Part shown: one piece after another, positions 55,933 through 64,000 of the stretch | How positions within the stretch are numbered: the first letter of the stretch is position 1 | Layout of the letters: every line of letters starts with the position of its first letter | Origin: Cellulomonas fimi | GTDB taxonomy: Bacteria > Actinomycetota > Actinomycetes > Actinomycetales > Cellulomonadaceae | Reading direction: 5' to 3' | Assembly (NCBI RefSeq): GCF_028527925.1 | Contig: NZ_JAPESW010000005.1 | Span: 1 to 64,000, forward strand | DNA length: 64,000 nucleotides | Made by a program: the position numbers and the translations under genes | Notes under the pieces: generated by a model | The model's input: only the letters and a program-made list of their open reading frames with translations | What the model was told of the DNA's origin: nothing | The model's database searches: none

Positions 55933-57360
55933 GTGAGCACCCAGGACGCTGTGCGCCAGGCGACCGGCGACCTGCCGGCGCGGGACGTCGAGGACGCGTG
56001 GTCGGGCTGGGTCGACGCGGCCCGCGCGGCGGGCGAGCCGTCGGTCGCCGTCGCGCTCGTCGAGCGGCACCCTCGCCGCAGGCCCGACCTGCGCGGCGCC
56101 GCCGTCGCGCACGCACGCGACCTGGTGCTCGTCGGCCGCGCGGCCGAGGCCGTCCGCGTCCTGGGTGGCGCGACGCCGCCGGCCGGGCCCGGGGCGGGCG
56201 GGCTCGCGGCACCGGAGGTCGTGCGGGCGGCCGCTCACGCGGCCCTCGGCGACGACCGCGCGTGGTCGTGGCTGCGCGAGACTGCGCGCGACGCCCCGCT
56301 CGTCGCCGCCGTGGCGGACGCGCGCGGCGACCGGGCGGCCGGCGACCAGGCGTGGCTGGCCGCCGCGACGACGCCCGCCGTCGGTGTGCTGACGGCGCGC
56401 GCCGTCGAGGCCTCCGTCGCCGGACGAGGGCGACGTGCACGCGGCCTCGACGGGCTCGTGGGGAGGGGAGCCGAGCGGCTGCTCCACGTCGGCGGCACGG
56501 CGGCCGTCCGGGACGTCGCCGAGCGGCTCGCGCAGCGGGACGACCGAGCAGGGGCGCGGCTCCTCCTACGCGCCGCCGCGGTGCGCACCCCTGACGCCAC
56601 CTCGTTGCACGCGGCGCTGCGCGCGGTGACCCCCGGGTGGATCCGGCTCTGGCCGCTCGCCGCGGTCGCCGCCGTCGTGCTGGCGGGCGTGGCCTGGGTG
56701 GCGTTCGCGGTCACGGCCGGGACGCCCGCACCCGCGGTCTCCAAGCTCACGGTGGTGCTCGCGCACGTGGCGCTGCCGCTCGTCCTGCAGTCGGTCCGCG
56801 AGCCCGGATTCACGGCCGCCGAGACACGCGTCTGGCGCCGGCTGAGCGAGCAGACCTACGACCCTGAGCTCGACGGGCCCGGGCAGGTGCAGGGACGCCG
56901 GTCGGGCTGGTACGCGCTCGCCGCGATGCTCGGGGCCGGGCTCGGGCTGGTGCTCGGCGCCGGCGTGGTCGTCCCGCGCGTGGTCGAGCGCACCGGCGAC
57001 GCCACCTGGCAGGGCTCGGACGACGCGTTCTTCCTCCACCTCGCGGCGGTCGTGCTGGGCGCGACGCTCGGTGCGGTGCTGACCCGGTCCGTCGCGCGCC
57101 GCCTCGTCCGACGCCGTCACGACCGTCGCGCGGCCCGCGCCCGGCTGCTCGAGGAGCAGCTCGACGCCACGTGCCGCTGCTATGACGAGCGACTGCTCGC
57201 CGGGCGGGCGGCGGCGGGCTACGCGGCCCACCACCTCGCACCCGTCGGCTTCGCCTCGCCCTTGCCGGGGACATCTGTCCGCCGGTGCCCGCGCACGGGT
57301 GCGTGGTGGCTCACCGGCCCCGTCGGCTCCTGGGACGGTCACCTCGCCCTGCGCGGCTGA
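55933..57360 (+). CDS. Membrane protein of unknown function with Ala-rich helical N-terminus
   Basis: 475 residues. Residues 1-225 are Ala/Arg-rich helices with a repetitive TPR-like feel; then membrane helices near 237-262, 270-290, 327-352 and 368-390; then a basic helix and a C-terminal domain with a Cys pair (TCRCYDE) and a RRCPRTGAWWLTGP ending. I do not recognise the family. GTG 55933 with a weak GAGGCGG upstream. It stands between the F420 enzyme and the convergent acpS. Confidence 0.75.
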   Translation: MSTQDAVRQATGDLPARDVEDAWSGWVDAARAAGEPSVAVALVERHPRRRPDLRGAAVAHARDLVLVGRAAEAVRVLGGATPPAGPGAGGLAAPEVVRAAAHAALGDDRAWSWLRETARDAPLVAAVADARGDRAAGDQAWLAAATTPAVGVLTARAVEASVAGRGRRARGLDGLVGRGAERLLHVGGTAAVRDVAERLAQRDDRAGARLLLRAAAVRTPDATSLHAALRAVTPGWIRLWPLAAVAAVVLAGVAWVAFAVTAGTPAPAVSKLTVVLAHVALPLVLQSVREPGFTAAETRVWRRLSEQTYDPELDGPGQVQGRRSGWYALAAMLGAGLGLVLGAGVVVPRVVERTGDATWQGSDDAFFLHLAAVVLGATLGAVLTRSVARRLVRRRHDRRAARARLLEEQLDATCRCYDERLLAGRAAAGYAAHHLAPVGFASPLPGTSVRRCPRTGAWWLTGPVGSWDGHLALRG

Positions 57361-57404
57361 CGCCCTGCGTGGCGCGTCAGGCCGGCACGTCGCGACGGCA
57401 CACG

Positions 57405-57758
57405 TCAGTCGCGCTCGGCGATCACCACGGCCGACGCGATGCCCGCGTCGTGCGAGATCGACAGGTGGAACCGTGCGACGCCCAGCTCCGCGGCGCGCGC
57501 CGCGACCGTCCCGGTCACCTCGAGCACCGGCTGCGCCCCGGCCGTGCGCGGCACCTGCGCGTCGTGCCAGTGCAGGCCCGGAGGGGCGCCGAGGGCCTTG
57601 GCGAGCGCCTCCTTGACGGCGAACCGGGCGGCGAGCGACGTCTCGGGCATCGCGCGCTCGGCCGGCGTGAACAGCTTCGTGCGCAGCGCGGGCACGCGGT
57701 GCAGGGTGTCGACGAACCGCGCGATGTCGACGACGTCGATGCCGACGCCGACGATCAC
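57405..57758 (-). CDS. acpS: Holo-ACP synthase
   Basis: 117 residues. Phosphopantetheinyl transferase Acp[13 protein letters not shown] at the N-terminus, [15 protein letters not shown] and HLSISHDAG. Transfers phosphopantetheine from CoA to acyl carrier protein. GTG 57758, 31 bases after glmS; part of the glmS transcript. Confidence 0.95.
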   Translation of the reverse strand: MIVGVGIDVVDIARFVDTLHRVPALRTKLFTPAERAMPETSLAARFAVKEALAKALGAPPGLHWHDAQVPRTAGAQPVLEVTGTVAARAAELGVARFHLSISHDAGIASAVVIAERD

Positions 57759-57789
57759 GCGCGCTCCCCGCGCTCGAGCACCCGGCCGG

Positions 57790-59646
57790 TCACTCGACGG
57801 TGACGGACTTCGCGAGGTTGCGCGGCTGGTCCACGTCGAGGCCCTTGGCCGTCGCGAGCTCGCACGCGAACACCTGCAGCGGGACGACCGCCAGCAGCGG
57901 CGCGAGGAGCGTGGGCGCCTGCGGCACGTAGAACACCTCGTCGGCGTACGGGCGCACGGCCTCGTCGCCGTCCTCGGCGATCACGAGCGTGCGGGCGCCG
58001 CGCGCGCGGATCTCCTGGATGTTCGACACGACCTTGGAGTGCAGCGAGTCGCGACCGCGCGGCGACGGGACGACGACGAACACGGGCTGGCCGGGCTCGA
58101 TGAGCGCGATCGGACCGTGCTTGAGCTCGCCCGCGGCGAAGCCCTCGGCGTGGATGTACGCGAGCTCCTTGAGCTTGAGCGCACCCTCCATCGCGACCGG
58201 GAAGCCGACGTGCCGGCCGAGGAACAGCACGGACTGCGTGTCGGCCATCCACCGCGCGATCTCGCGGACGCGGCCCGAGCGGTCGATGACCTGCTGGATC
58301 TTGTCGGGCATCGCGCGCAGCTCGTCGAGGATCGCGGCGACCTCGTCGGCGAACTTGTTGCCGCGCAGCTGCGCGAGGTACAGCCCGAGCAGGTAGGCCG
58401 CGGTGATCTGCGCGAGGAACGCCTTGGTCGACGCGACCGCGATCTCCGGGCCGGCGTGCGTGTAGAGCACCGCGTCGGACTCGCGCGGGATGGTCGAGCC
58501 GTGCGTGTTCACGATGGCGAGGACCTTGGCGCCCTGCTCGCGCGCGTGCCGGACCGCCATGAGCGTGTCCATCGTCTCGCCCGACTGCGACACCGCGACG
58601 ACGAGCGTCTGCTCGTTGACGACCGGGTCGCGGTAGCGGAACTCGTGCGCGAGCTCGACCTCGACGGGGATGCGGCACCAGTGCTCGACCGCGTACTTGG
58701 CGACGTGGCCCGCGTACGCGGCCGTGCCGCACGCGATGACGACGATCTTGTCGACGGACCGCAGCACCGACTCGTCGATGCGGATCTCGTCGAGCACGAG
58801 CCGGCCGTGGACGTCCGTGCGGCCCAGGAGCGTGTCGGCGACGGCGTGCGGCTGGTCGTGGATCTCCTTGTCCATGAAGGACGCGAAGCCGCCCTTCTCG
58901 GCCGCGGCGGCGTCCCAGTCGACCGTGTAGCGGCGCGCCTCGGCGGGCTCGCCGTCGAACCCGGTGACGGTGACCTCGGTCGGCGTGATCGTCACGACCT
59001 GGTCCTGCCCGAGCTCGAGCGCCTCGCGCGTGTGCGCGATGAACGCGGCCACGTCGGAGCCGAGGAAGTTCTCCCCCGCGCCGAGGCCGACGACGAGCGG
59101 GGAGTCGTGACGCGCGCCGACGACGACGTCGGGCGCGTCGGCGTGCACCGCGAGCAGCGTGAACGTGCCGTGCAGCGTGCGCGCGACCTCGGTGACGGCC
59201 GTCGTCAGGTCGCCCGTGCGGTCGTACGCGCGCGCGACCAGGTGGGCGGCGACCTCGGTGTCCGTCTCCGACGTGAACTCGACGCCGTCCGCGATCAGCT
59301 GCGCCTTGAGGGCCGCGAAGTTCTCGACGATGCCGTTGTGGATCAGCGCGAGACGACCCGACACGTGCGGGTGCGCGTTGACGTCGGTGGGGCCGCCGTG
59401 CGTCGCCCAGCGCGTGTGGCCGATCGCGGCGGTCGCCGCGGCGAGCGGGTGCGCGTCGAGCTCCTCGACGAGGTTCGCGAGCTTGCCGGCCTTCTTCGCG
59501 GTCTCGAGCTCGCCCTCGGGGCTGACGAGCGCCACCCCCGCCGAGTCGTACCCGCGGTACTCCAGCCGCCGCAGACCCTCGAGCACGACGTCCAGCGGAC
59601 GGTCGCTCGCGGTCTGGGACCCGACGTAGCCCACGATTCCACACAT
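57790..59646 (-). CDS. glmS: Glucosamine-6-phosphate synthase
   Basis: 618 residues. N-terminal Ntn amidotransferase with nucleophile Cys2 (MCGIVGYVG), then two SIS isomerase domains ([19 protein letters not shown]) and the C-terminal [13 protein letters not shown]. Makes GlcN-6-P from Fru-6-P and glutamine. ATG 59646 has TAGACT seven bases upstream. No glmS-ribozyme-like leader is possible, since the transcript appears leaderless. Confidence 0.97.
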   Translation of the reverse strand: MCGIVGYVGSQTASDRPLDVVLEGLRRLEYRGYDSAGVALVSPEGELETAKKAGKLANLVEELDAHPLAAATAAIGHTRWATHGGPTDVNAHPHVSGRLALIHNGIVENFAALKAQLIADGVEFTSETDTEVAAHLVARAYDRTGDLTTAVTEVARTLHGTFTLLAVHADAPDVVVGARHDSPLVVGLGAGENFLGSDVAAFIAHTREALELGQDQVVTITPTEVTVTGFDGEPAEARRYTVDWDAAAAEKGGFASFMDKEIHDQPHAVADTLLGRTDVHGRLVLDEIRIDESVLRSVDKIVVIACGTAAYAGHVAKYAVEHWCRIPVEVELAHEFRYRDPVVNEQTLVVAVSQSGETMDTLMAVRHAREQGAKVLAIVNTHGSTIPRESDAVLYTHAGPEIAVASTKAFLAQITAAYLLGLYLAQLRGNKFADEVAAILDELRAMPDKIQQVIDRSGRVREIARWMADTQSVLFLGRHVGFPVAMEGALKLKELAYIHAEGFAAGELKHGPIALIEPGQPVFVVVPSPRGRDSLHSKVVSNIQEIRARGARTLVIAEDGDEAVRPYADEVFYVPQAPTLLAPLLAVVPLQVFACELATAKGLDVDQPRNLAKSVTVE

Positions 59647-59768
59647 GCCCGCGAGTCTATCGGGCGTGCGGTCGGCACCCGCCGGGAGGTGACTGCCGTC
59701 ACGGCCTGCGGCGGGGCGCGCTCGCGTGGCCGACGACCAGCGCCGTCGCCGTCCGGCACAATCGTCCC

Positions 59769-60719
59769 GTGCCACCGTCGCTCACCCCGGCCACGCCGTA
59801 CGTCGACCTGGACCGCGACGCGTGGCGTCGGCTCTCGGCCTCGACCCCGCTCCCCCTCACCGACGCCGACGTGGACCGCCTCGCCGGCCTCGGGGACCCG
59901 ATCGACCTCGCGGAGGTCGACGCGATCTACCGGCCGATCTCCCGCCTGCTCGACCTCCACATCGAGGCGACCCGCGGACTGCACGCCGCGTCGAGCACGT
60001 TCCTGCGCGAGGACGTGGGTGGCACACCCTTCGTCATCGGCGTCGCCGGCTCGGTCGCCGTCGGCAAGTCGACGACGGCCCGCCTGCTGCGCGAGCTCCT
60101 GGCGCGCTGGCCCGCGACGCCGCGCGTGCAGCTCGTCACGACCGACGGGTTCCTCTACCCGAACGCCGAGCTCGAGCGCCGCGGCCTGATGGACCGCAAG
60201 GGCTTCCCCGAGTCGTACGACCGGCGCGCGCTCCTGCGGTTCGTGTCGAAGGTCAAGGCCGGCCGCCCCGAGGTCCGGGCCCCCGTCTACGACCACCTCA
60301 CGTACGACATCGTCCCCGGCCGGGAGATCGTCGTGAACCGTCCCGACGTGCTGGTCGTCGAGGGCCTCAACGTGCTGCAGCCCGCGCGCCCCACCAGCGA
60401 GGGCACGTCGAACCTGGCGGTGAGCGACTTCTTCGACTTCTCGATCTACGTCGACGCGCGCACGACCGACATCCGCCAGTGGTACGTCGACCGGTTCCTC
60501 CGCCTGCGCGAGACCGCGTTCGCCCAGCCCGAGTCGTACTTCCACCGGTACGCGTCGTTGTCCGACGACGAGGCCGTCGAGCGCGCGGAGCACATCTGGG
60601 ACACGATCAACGCGCCCAACCTGCAGCAGAACATCCTGCCGACGCGCAGCCGCGCGACGCTCGTGCTCACCAAGGGCTCCGACCACTCCGTCGAGCGGGT
60701 GCGGCTGCGCAAGCTCTGA
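59769..60719 (+). CDS. coaA: Type I pantothenate kinase
   Basis: 316 residues. P-loop GSVAVGKST (94-102), TTDGFLYPN and the closing [17 protein letters not shown]. First step of CoA synthesis. GTG 59769 with CACAAT six bases upstream, no ribosome site: leaderless pattern. Divergent from glmS. Confidence 0.96.
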   Translation: MPPSLTPATPYVDLDRDAWRRLSASTPLPLTDADVDRLAGLGDPIDLAEVDAIYRPISRLLDLHIEATRGLHAASSTFLREDVGGTPFVIGVAGSVAVGKSTTARLLRELLARWPATPRVQLVTTDGFLYPNAELERRGLMDRKGFPESYDRRALLRFVSKVKAGRPEVRAPVYDHLTYDIVPGREIVVNRPDVLVVEGLNVLQPARPTSEGTSNLAVSDFFDFSIYVDARTTDIRQWYVDRFLRLRETAFAQPESYFHRYASLSDDEAVERAEHIWDTINAPNLQQNILPTRSRATLVLTKGSDHSVERVRLRKL

Positions 60720-60738
60720 GCCGCGCGAGCCCCGAGCC

Positions 60739-61374
60739 TCAGCGGCCCGACGGCGGTCCCGTCGGGGTCACGCGCTCCACGGGGAAGTCGGTCGTGTCCG
60801 TCTCGTCGAGCGCGTCGAGCGCCGCGAGCACGTCCGCGACGGGTGCGCCGCACGCATCGGTCGGCCACACCGGGCGCACCGCGCGCCCCAGCGCGTCGAC
60901 CAGCCACAGCACCGTCGGCACCGCGCCCGACGTCTCGCACGCACCGGACGGCTCCTGCGACGGGCGCTCGAGCGCCGCGAGCAGCGGGCCGAGGTCGCCC
61001 TCGCGCCGGCTCTCCGTGACGGCGGCCCACGTGCCCGACGCGGACTTGAGCGTCCCGGAGGCCGAGCACACGAGCACGCTGGACGGGACGAAGTCCTCAG
61101 GGACCGCGCCCGGCGTCGCCACCGGCGCGGGCTCGTCGGCCGACGCCGTCCGGTCCTCGAGCACGAGCCCGAGCTCGTGGACCACCTCCGGGTCGAGGCA
61201 GTCCGCCTGGACCGCGACACGCGCCTCCGCCTGCCGTGTCACCGTCGGAGCGCCCGCGCAGCCGCCGACCGCCGCGATCCCCGCGACGAGCAGCGCCGCC
61301 GCGAGCACGCGCGCGCGGGTCGAGCGGCGGCCCGGTTCCCGGGCCATGGGTCTCTCGTGCGTCGCCCCTGCCAT
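60739..61374 (-). CDS. Putative lipoprotein of unknown function
   Basis: 211 residues from ATG 61374 (AGGGGG upstream; longer in-frame starts lack one). Basic start, hydrophobic helix (VLAAALLVAGIAAVGG) and a lipobox-like VGGC, so likely lipid-anchored. The rest is polar with four further Cys (in QADCLDPEV, VLVCSASG, GACETSG and TDACGAP), suggesting disulphides. No family recognised. Its end faces coaA, 19 bases away. Confidence 0.78.
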   Translation of the reverse strand: MAGATHERPMAREPGRRSTRARVLAAALLVAGIAAVGGCAGAPTVTRQAEARVAVQADCLDPEVVHELGLVLEDRTASADEPAPVATPGAVPEDFVPSSVLVCSASGTLKSASGTWAAVTESRREGDLGPLLAALERPSQEPSGACETSGAVPTVLWLVDALGRAVRPVWPTDACGAPVADVLAALDALDETDTTDFPVERVTPTGPPSGR

Positions 61375-61554
61375 GTGTGCCCCCTGTCGCGTGACCCCCG
61401 CGGCAGCAGGCCGGGAGGCCACACGGGTCGCGAGGAGTGCCGACTCCCCTGTCGACCCGAGACGAGCGTAGGCACGGCGAGGCACCCGCGGCGCGGTCGC
61501 AACCGGATCGTTAGCAGCGACGGGCCGATCGTGAGCAGACCGTGACCGGAGGGG

Positions 61555-62244
61555 TCAGGCGACCGCGTCGTCCTCGGCCACCGCACGACGCGTCGCGGAC
61601 GCCTCGACGGTGCGCAAGGGCACCGCGGGAGCGGCGTGTGCCCGCGCCCGGCGCCGGGCCACGAGCGTCTGGTAGCGGCGCAGCAGCCAGTCGATGACCA
61701 CGCCGAGCAGCACGCCGCCGACGACCCCGACGACCACCGCGAGGATCGGGTTGTGGCCCAGCCACGCCGCCGCCCCGACGCCGATCGCCGTCGAGTACAC
61801 GCCCCACGTCAGCGCGGCGAGCGCGGCGAGCGCGCTGAACCGCCGCCGGCTGTAGCCGAGCGCACCCGCCGTCATGTTGACCGCCACCCGGCCGACGGGG
61901 ATGTAGCGCGCCGCGATGATGAAGGACGCCCCGCGGTGCTCGAGCGCGCGCTCCGCCCAGTCGATCGTGGCCTGCGCGCGCGGCGACCGCAGGAAGCGCA
62001 CCTCGCGCACCTTCACCCTGGTACCGATCTGGTACGCGATCTGGTCGCCGGTGAACGCACCGGCCGCGGCGACGAGGATCACGAGCAGCAGGTTCGGCTC
62101 GCCCTGCGCCATCGCGAGCGTCGCGAGCGCGATGACGACCGACTCGCTGGGGATCGGCGGGAAGAACCCGTCGATCGTCGCGAAGAGGTACAGCACGACG
62201 AAGACCCACGGTGAGCCCACCAGGGCCAGCACCCATGCCTCCAC
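61555..62244 (-). CDS. DedA-family membrane protein
   Basis: 229 residues. DedA/VTT architecture: FATIDGFFPPIPSESVVIAL, GAFTGDQIAYQIG and RYIPVGRVAVNMTAG with about five membrane helices, then a basic C-terminus. Family members act in lipid flipping and membrane homeostasis. GTG 62244 with GGAGG upstream; earlier starts in frame are rejected for that reason. Confidence 0.92.
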   Translation of the reverse strand: MEAWVLALVGSPWVFVVLYLFATIDGFFPPIPSESVVIALATLAMAQGEPNLLLVILVAAAGAFTGDQIAYQIGTRVKVREVRFLRSPRAQATIDWAERALEHRGASFIIAARYIPVGRVAVNMTAGALGYSRRRFSALAALAALTWGVYSTAIGVGAAAWLGHNPILAVVVGVVGGVLLGVVIDWLLRRYQTLVARRRARAHAAPAVPLRTVEASATRRAVAEDDAVA

Positions 62245-62592
62245 GCGTCCTCCAGGTCGTCGGGCGCCGACCTGCGGGCCGGCGTCGTGACTCCCACGGT
62301 AGGACCGGGGCCACGCCGCCGGTATAGGGGACACCCCCGGATCATCCCTGAGGTCACCCCGAACGAGCCGTCGGGTGCAGGCCGCGGACGACCCGCCTCC
62401 TCCTCCGGGGGGAGGTCCCGACGGACGCGACGTGGCAGGCGACCTCCGGCCGCGCACGACCCGACGTGGAGGCGACGCGACGAGGCAGGTGCCGCCCGGC
62501 CGCAGCACACGCCCGAGGGACCTCCCGTGGTCGGGCGGAACCGTCGGGCGGAACCGTCGGGCGGCACCGTCGGGGCGCCGCCGGGGACCGCG
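62245..62592. other. Intergenic region with 13-bp tandem repeats
   Basis: 348 bases between dedA and def. GTCGGGCGGAACC occurs twice exactly (62530-62542, 62543-62555) and once with one change (62556-62568). The dedA-proximal half holds its ribosome site. No gene seen. Confidence 0.6.
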
Positions 62593-63654
62593 TCAGGACG
62601 CGGCGCGAGGTCCTCCGACCGGGTCGCCGTCGGGGGCGTCCACGGCGGCATCGGCGTCCACCTCGTCGGGGTCCGCCGCGGGCGTGTCCGTCGACGCGAC
62701 GAGCCCGCCGTCCGCAGACGGCGCGTCGGGGTGCTCCGGTGCGCCGTCCGTCGGGGTGGACGGTGCCGCGTGGGCCCCGACGTGAGCGTCGGTGCGGTCC
62801 CGGACGGCGCCGACGTGGTCACCGTGGTGCCCGCCGCCATCGCGCTCGCCGCCGTCGCGTCGGCCCTCGTCGTCCGGTCCGTCGTCGTCGCTGGAGCCGT
62901 CGTCCCTGCTGCCGTCGCCCCGGCCGCCGTCGCCCCGGCTGCCGTCGAGCGGGCCACCGTCGGTCGGGTCGCCGTCCTCGGGGACCGCGCCGAGGTCGAA
63001 GCCCAGCGCCCGCGCGGCGGTCGTCGGGCGCGGCTCGCTCGCCCACCGCAGCCCCAGCGCGTCGGCGGCCGCGAGGGACCGCAGCTCGGCACGGTCGAGG
63101 TAGAGCACGCCGCCGAGGTGGTCCGTCTCGTGCTGGACGATGCGCGCGGGCCAACCCGACACGACCTCGTCGAGCGGCCGACCGCGCTCGTCGGCACCCA
63201 CCAGGTGCACGTGCCGAGCGCGCGCGACCACCGCCTGGTAGCCGACGACGCTGAGGCAGCCCTCGTAGAACGCGACGCGCTCGTCGTCCACCGGCGCGTA
63301 GCGGGGGTTCACGAGCACGCGGAACGCGAGCGGCGACCGCTCACGGACCTGACCCACGTCGCCGTCGGGCGGGCCGGAGTCCTCGATGACGGCGACGGCC
63401 AGCGGCAGGCCGATCTGCGGTGCGGCGAGCCCGACGCCGGGCGCGGCGTGCATGGTCGCGCGCATGACGTGCACGAGCGACTCGAGCTCGTCGTCGGCGA
63501 GCTGCCCGTCGTACGGCAGCGCCTGCGCGCGCAGCACCGGGTGACCGGCCTGCACGATCGGCACCGTGCCGGTGCCGTGGGCCGCGTCGAGCAGCCGCAG
63601 GACGAGGTCGCGCAGTGCGACGTCCCGCTGTCGCGCCGAGTCCGTCGTGCTCAC
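62593..63654 (-). CDS. def: Peptide deformylase with long acidic C-terminal tail
   Basis: 353 residues, about twice the usual length. The core (about 25-215) has all motifs: [10 protein letters not shown] (73-82), EGCLSV with metal Cys133, and QHETDH with His175, Glu176 and His179. From about 220 on the protein is low-complexity Asp/Gly/Ser-rich (runs of GDG, DDG, RDGG), then Ala/Asp/Pro-rich to the end. Removes formyl groups from nascent proteins. GTG 63654 overlaps the glmM stop (GTGA). Confidence 0.92.
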   Translation of the reverse strand: MSTTDSARQRDVALRDLVLRLLDAAHGTGTVPIVQAGHPVLRAQALPYDGQLADDELESLVHVMRATMHAAPGVGLAAPQIGLPLAVAVIEDSGPPDGDVGQVRERSPLAFRVLVNPRYAPVDDERVAFYEGCLSVVGYQAVVARARHVHLVGADERGRPLDEVVSGWPARIVQHETDHLGGVLYLDRAELRSLAAADALGLRWASEPRPTTAARALGFDLGAVPEDGDPTDGGPLDGSRGDGGRGDGSRDDGSSDDDGPDDEGRRDGGERDGGGHHGDHVGAVRDRTDAHVGAHAAPSTPTDGAPEHPDAPSADGGLVASTDTPAADPDEVDADAAVDAPDGDPVGGPRAAS

Positions 63655-64000
63655 AGGGCGAGCCGCGCGGAGACGACGTCGGCGAGCTCGCGCGCGACGC
63701 CGTCGGCCTCGGCCTGGGTCGCCGCCTCGACCATGACACGGACGAGCGGCTCGGTGCCGGACGGCCGCAGCAGGACGCGTCCCGTGTCGCCGAGGCGCTC
63801 CTCGGCGGCCCGCACGGCGTCGAGCAGCGCCTCGTCCGTGTCGGCGCGCGCCTTGTCGACGCCCGAGACGTTGACGAGCGTCTGCGGGAGCCGCTGCACG
63901 ACGCCCGCGAGCTTGGCGAGCGGCTCGCCGGTCTCGGCGACGCGCGCGGCGAGCTGGAGCGCCGTGAGGACGCCGTCGCCCGTCGTCGCGTGCGCGGCCA
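63651..64000 (-). CDS. glmM: Phosphoglucosamine mutase, C-terminal part
   Basis: The last 115 codons; the gene continues beyond the right edge. Frame reads [33 protein letters not shown] and the phosphate-binding [16 protein letters not shown], the C-terminal domain of GlmM. Converts GlcN-6-P to GlcN-1-P, the step after GlmS; follows upstream of def on the same transcript. Confidence 0.93.
   Translation of the reverse strand, partial: AAHATTGDGVLTALQLAARVAETGEPLAKLAGVVQRLPQTLVNVSGVDKARADTDEALLDAVRAAEERLGDTGRVLLRPSGTEPLVRVMVEAATQAEADGVARELADVVSARLAL

Noticed and set aside
59647..59768. glmS ribozyme or other leader RNA upstream of glmS
   Set aside because: The gap to coaA is 122 bases, holds two divergent promoters close to the starts and has no ribozyme core.

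Overview
The window is very GC-rich, chromosome-like DNA (roughly three quarters G+C by eye), densely packed with genes that often overlap by 1-4 bases. It has GTG starts, WhiB and BldM-type regulators, an F420-type oxidoreductase and the neighbourhood groES-whiB-guaB-guaB3-guaA. That is a typical actinomycete chromosome. The gene set (phosphoketolase with pta-ackA, a PTS-coupled fructose operon, kdp, secreted multidomain protein) suggests a Micrococcales member close to Cellulomonas; the genus is an inference. I see no rRNA, tRNA, insertion sequence, prophage or CRISPR array.

Layout. 1-9.2 kb: end of a PspC-like membrane protein, two paralogous small membrane proteins, a glycosyltransferase/DUF3817/guaA run, then a heterodimeric ABC exporter and arfB. 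9.2-9.8 kb: an orphan MNT nucleotidyltransferase beside what looks like the stump of its HEPN toxin. 9.8-18 kb: a kdp potassium-uptake operon (small membrane protein, kdpF-A-B-C-D-E) in which every gene overlaps the next. 18-20 kb: SDR and SURF1. 20-26 kb: xfp-pta-ackA, the phosphoketolase route to acetate and ATP. 26-33.7 kb: a succinate-semialdehyde-type dehydrogenase and a fructose PTS operon (fruR-fruK-EIIA-fruA-ptsH-ptsI). 33.9-40.7 kb: guaB3, a DnaQ-like exonuclease, guaB, a BldM-like regulator, a MerR-like regulator, whiB and groES with two CIRCE operators. 40.8-46.9 kb: a THUMP-like methyltransferase, a YbdK-type ligase, a large secreted phosphoesterase and a PadR pair. 46.9-64 kb: housekeeping genes for tRNA t6A (tsaD, tsaB, tsaE), cell wall (alr, glmS, glmM), CoA and ACP (coaA, acpS), metabolite repair (nnr), deformylase and DedA.

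How the parts work together. guaA, guaB and guaB3 cover GMP synthesis. glmS and glmM feed UDP-GlcNAc and alr feeds D-alanine to peptidoglycan. The fru operon imports and phosphorylates fructose and carries its own HPr and EI. xfp, pta and ackA convert sugar phosphates to acetate with ATP gain. Potassium uptake is under KdpD/KdpE, for which candidate direct-repeat boxes lie upstream.

The more unusual signals are: an ABC exporter whose two ATPase domains have decayed in complementary ways; a small membrane protein heading the kdp operon; a broken HEPN/MNT pair; a GuaB3 without the IMPDH catalytic cysteine; a BldM-like regulator with a damaged receiver; and at least fourteen genes whose -10-like hexamer lies 6-7 bases before the start codon, implying widespread leaderless transcripts. 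I found no clear case of a wholly new multi-gene system.
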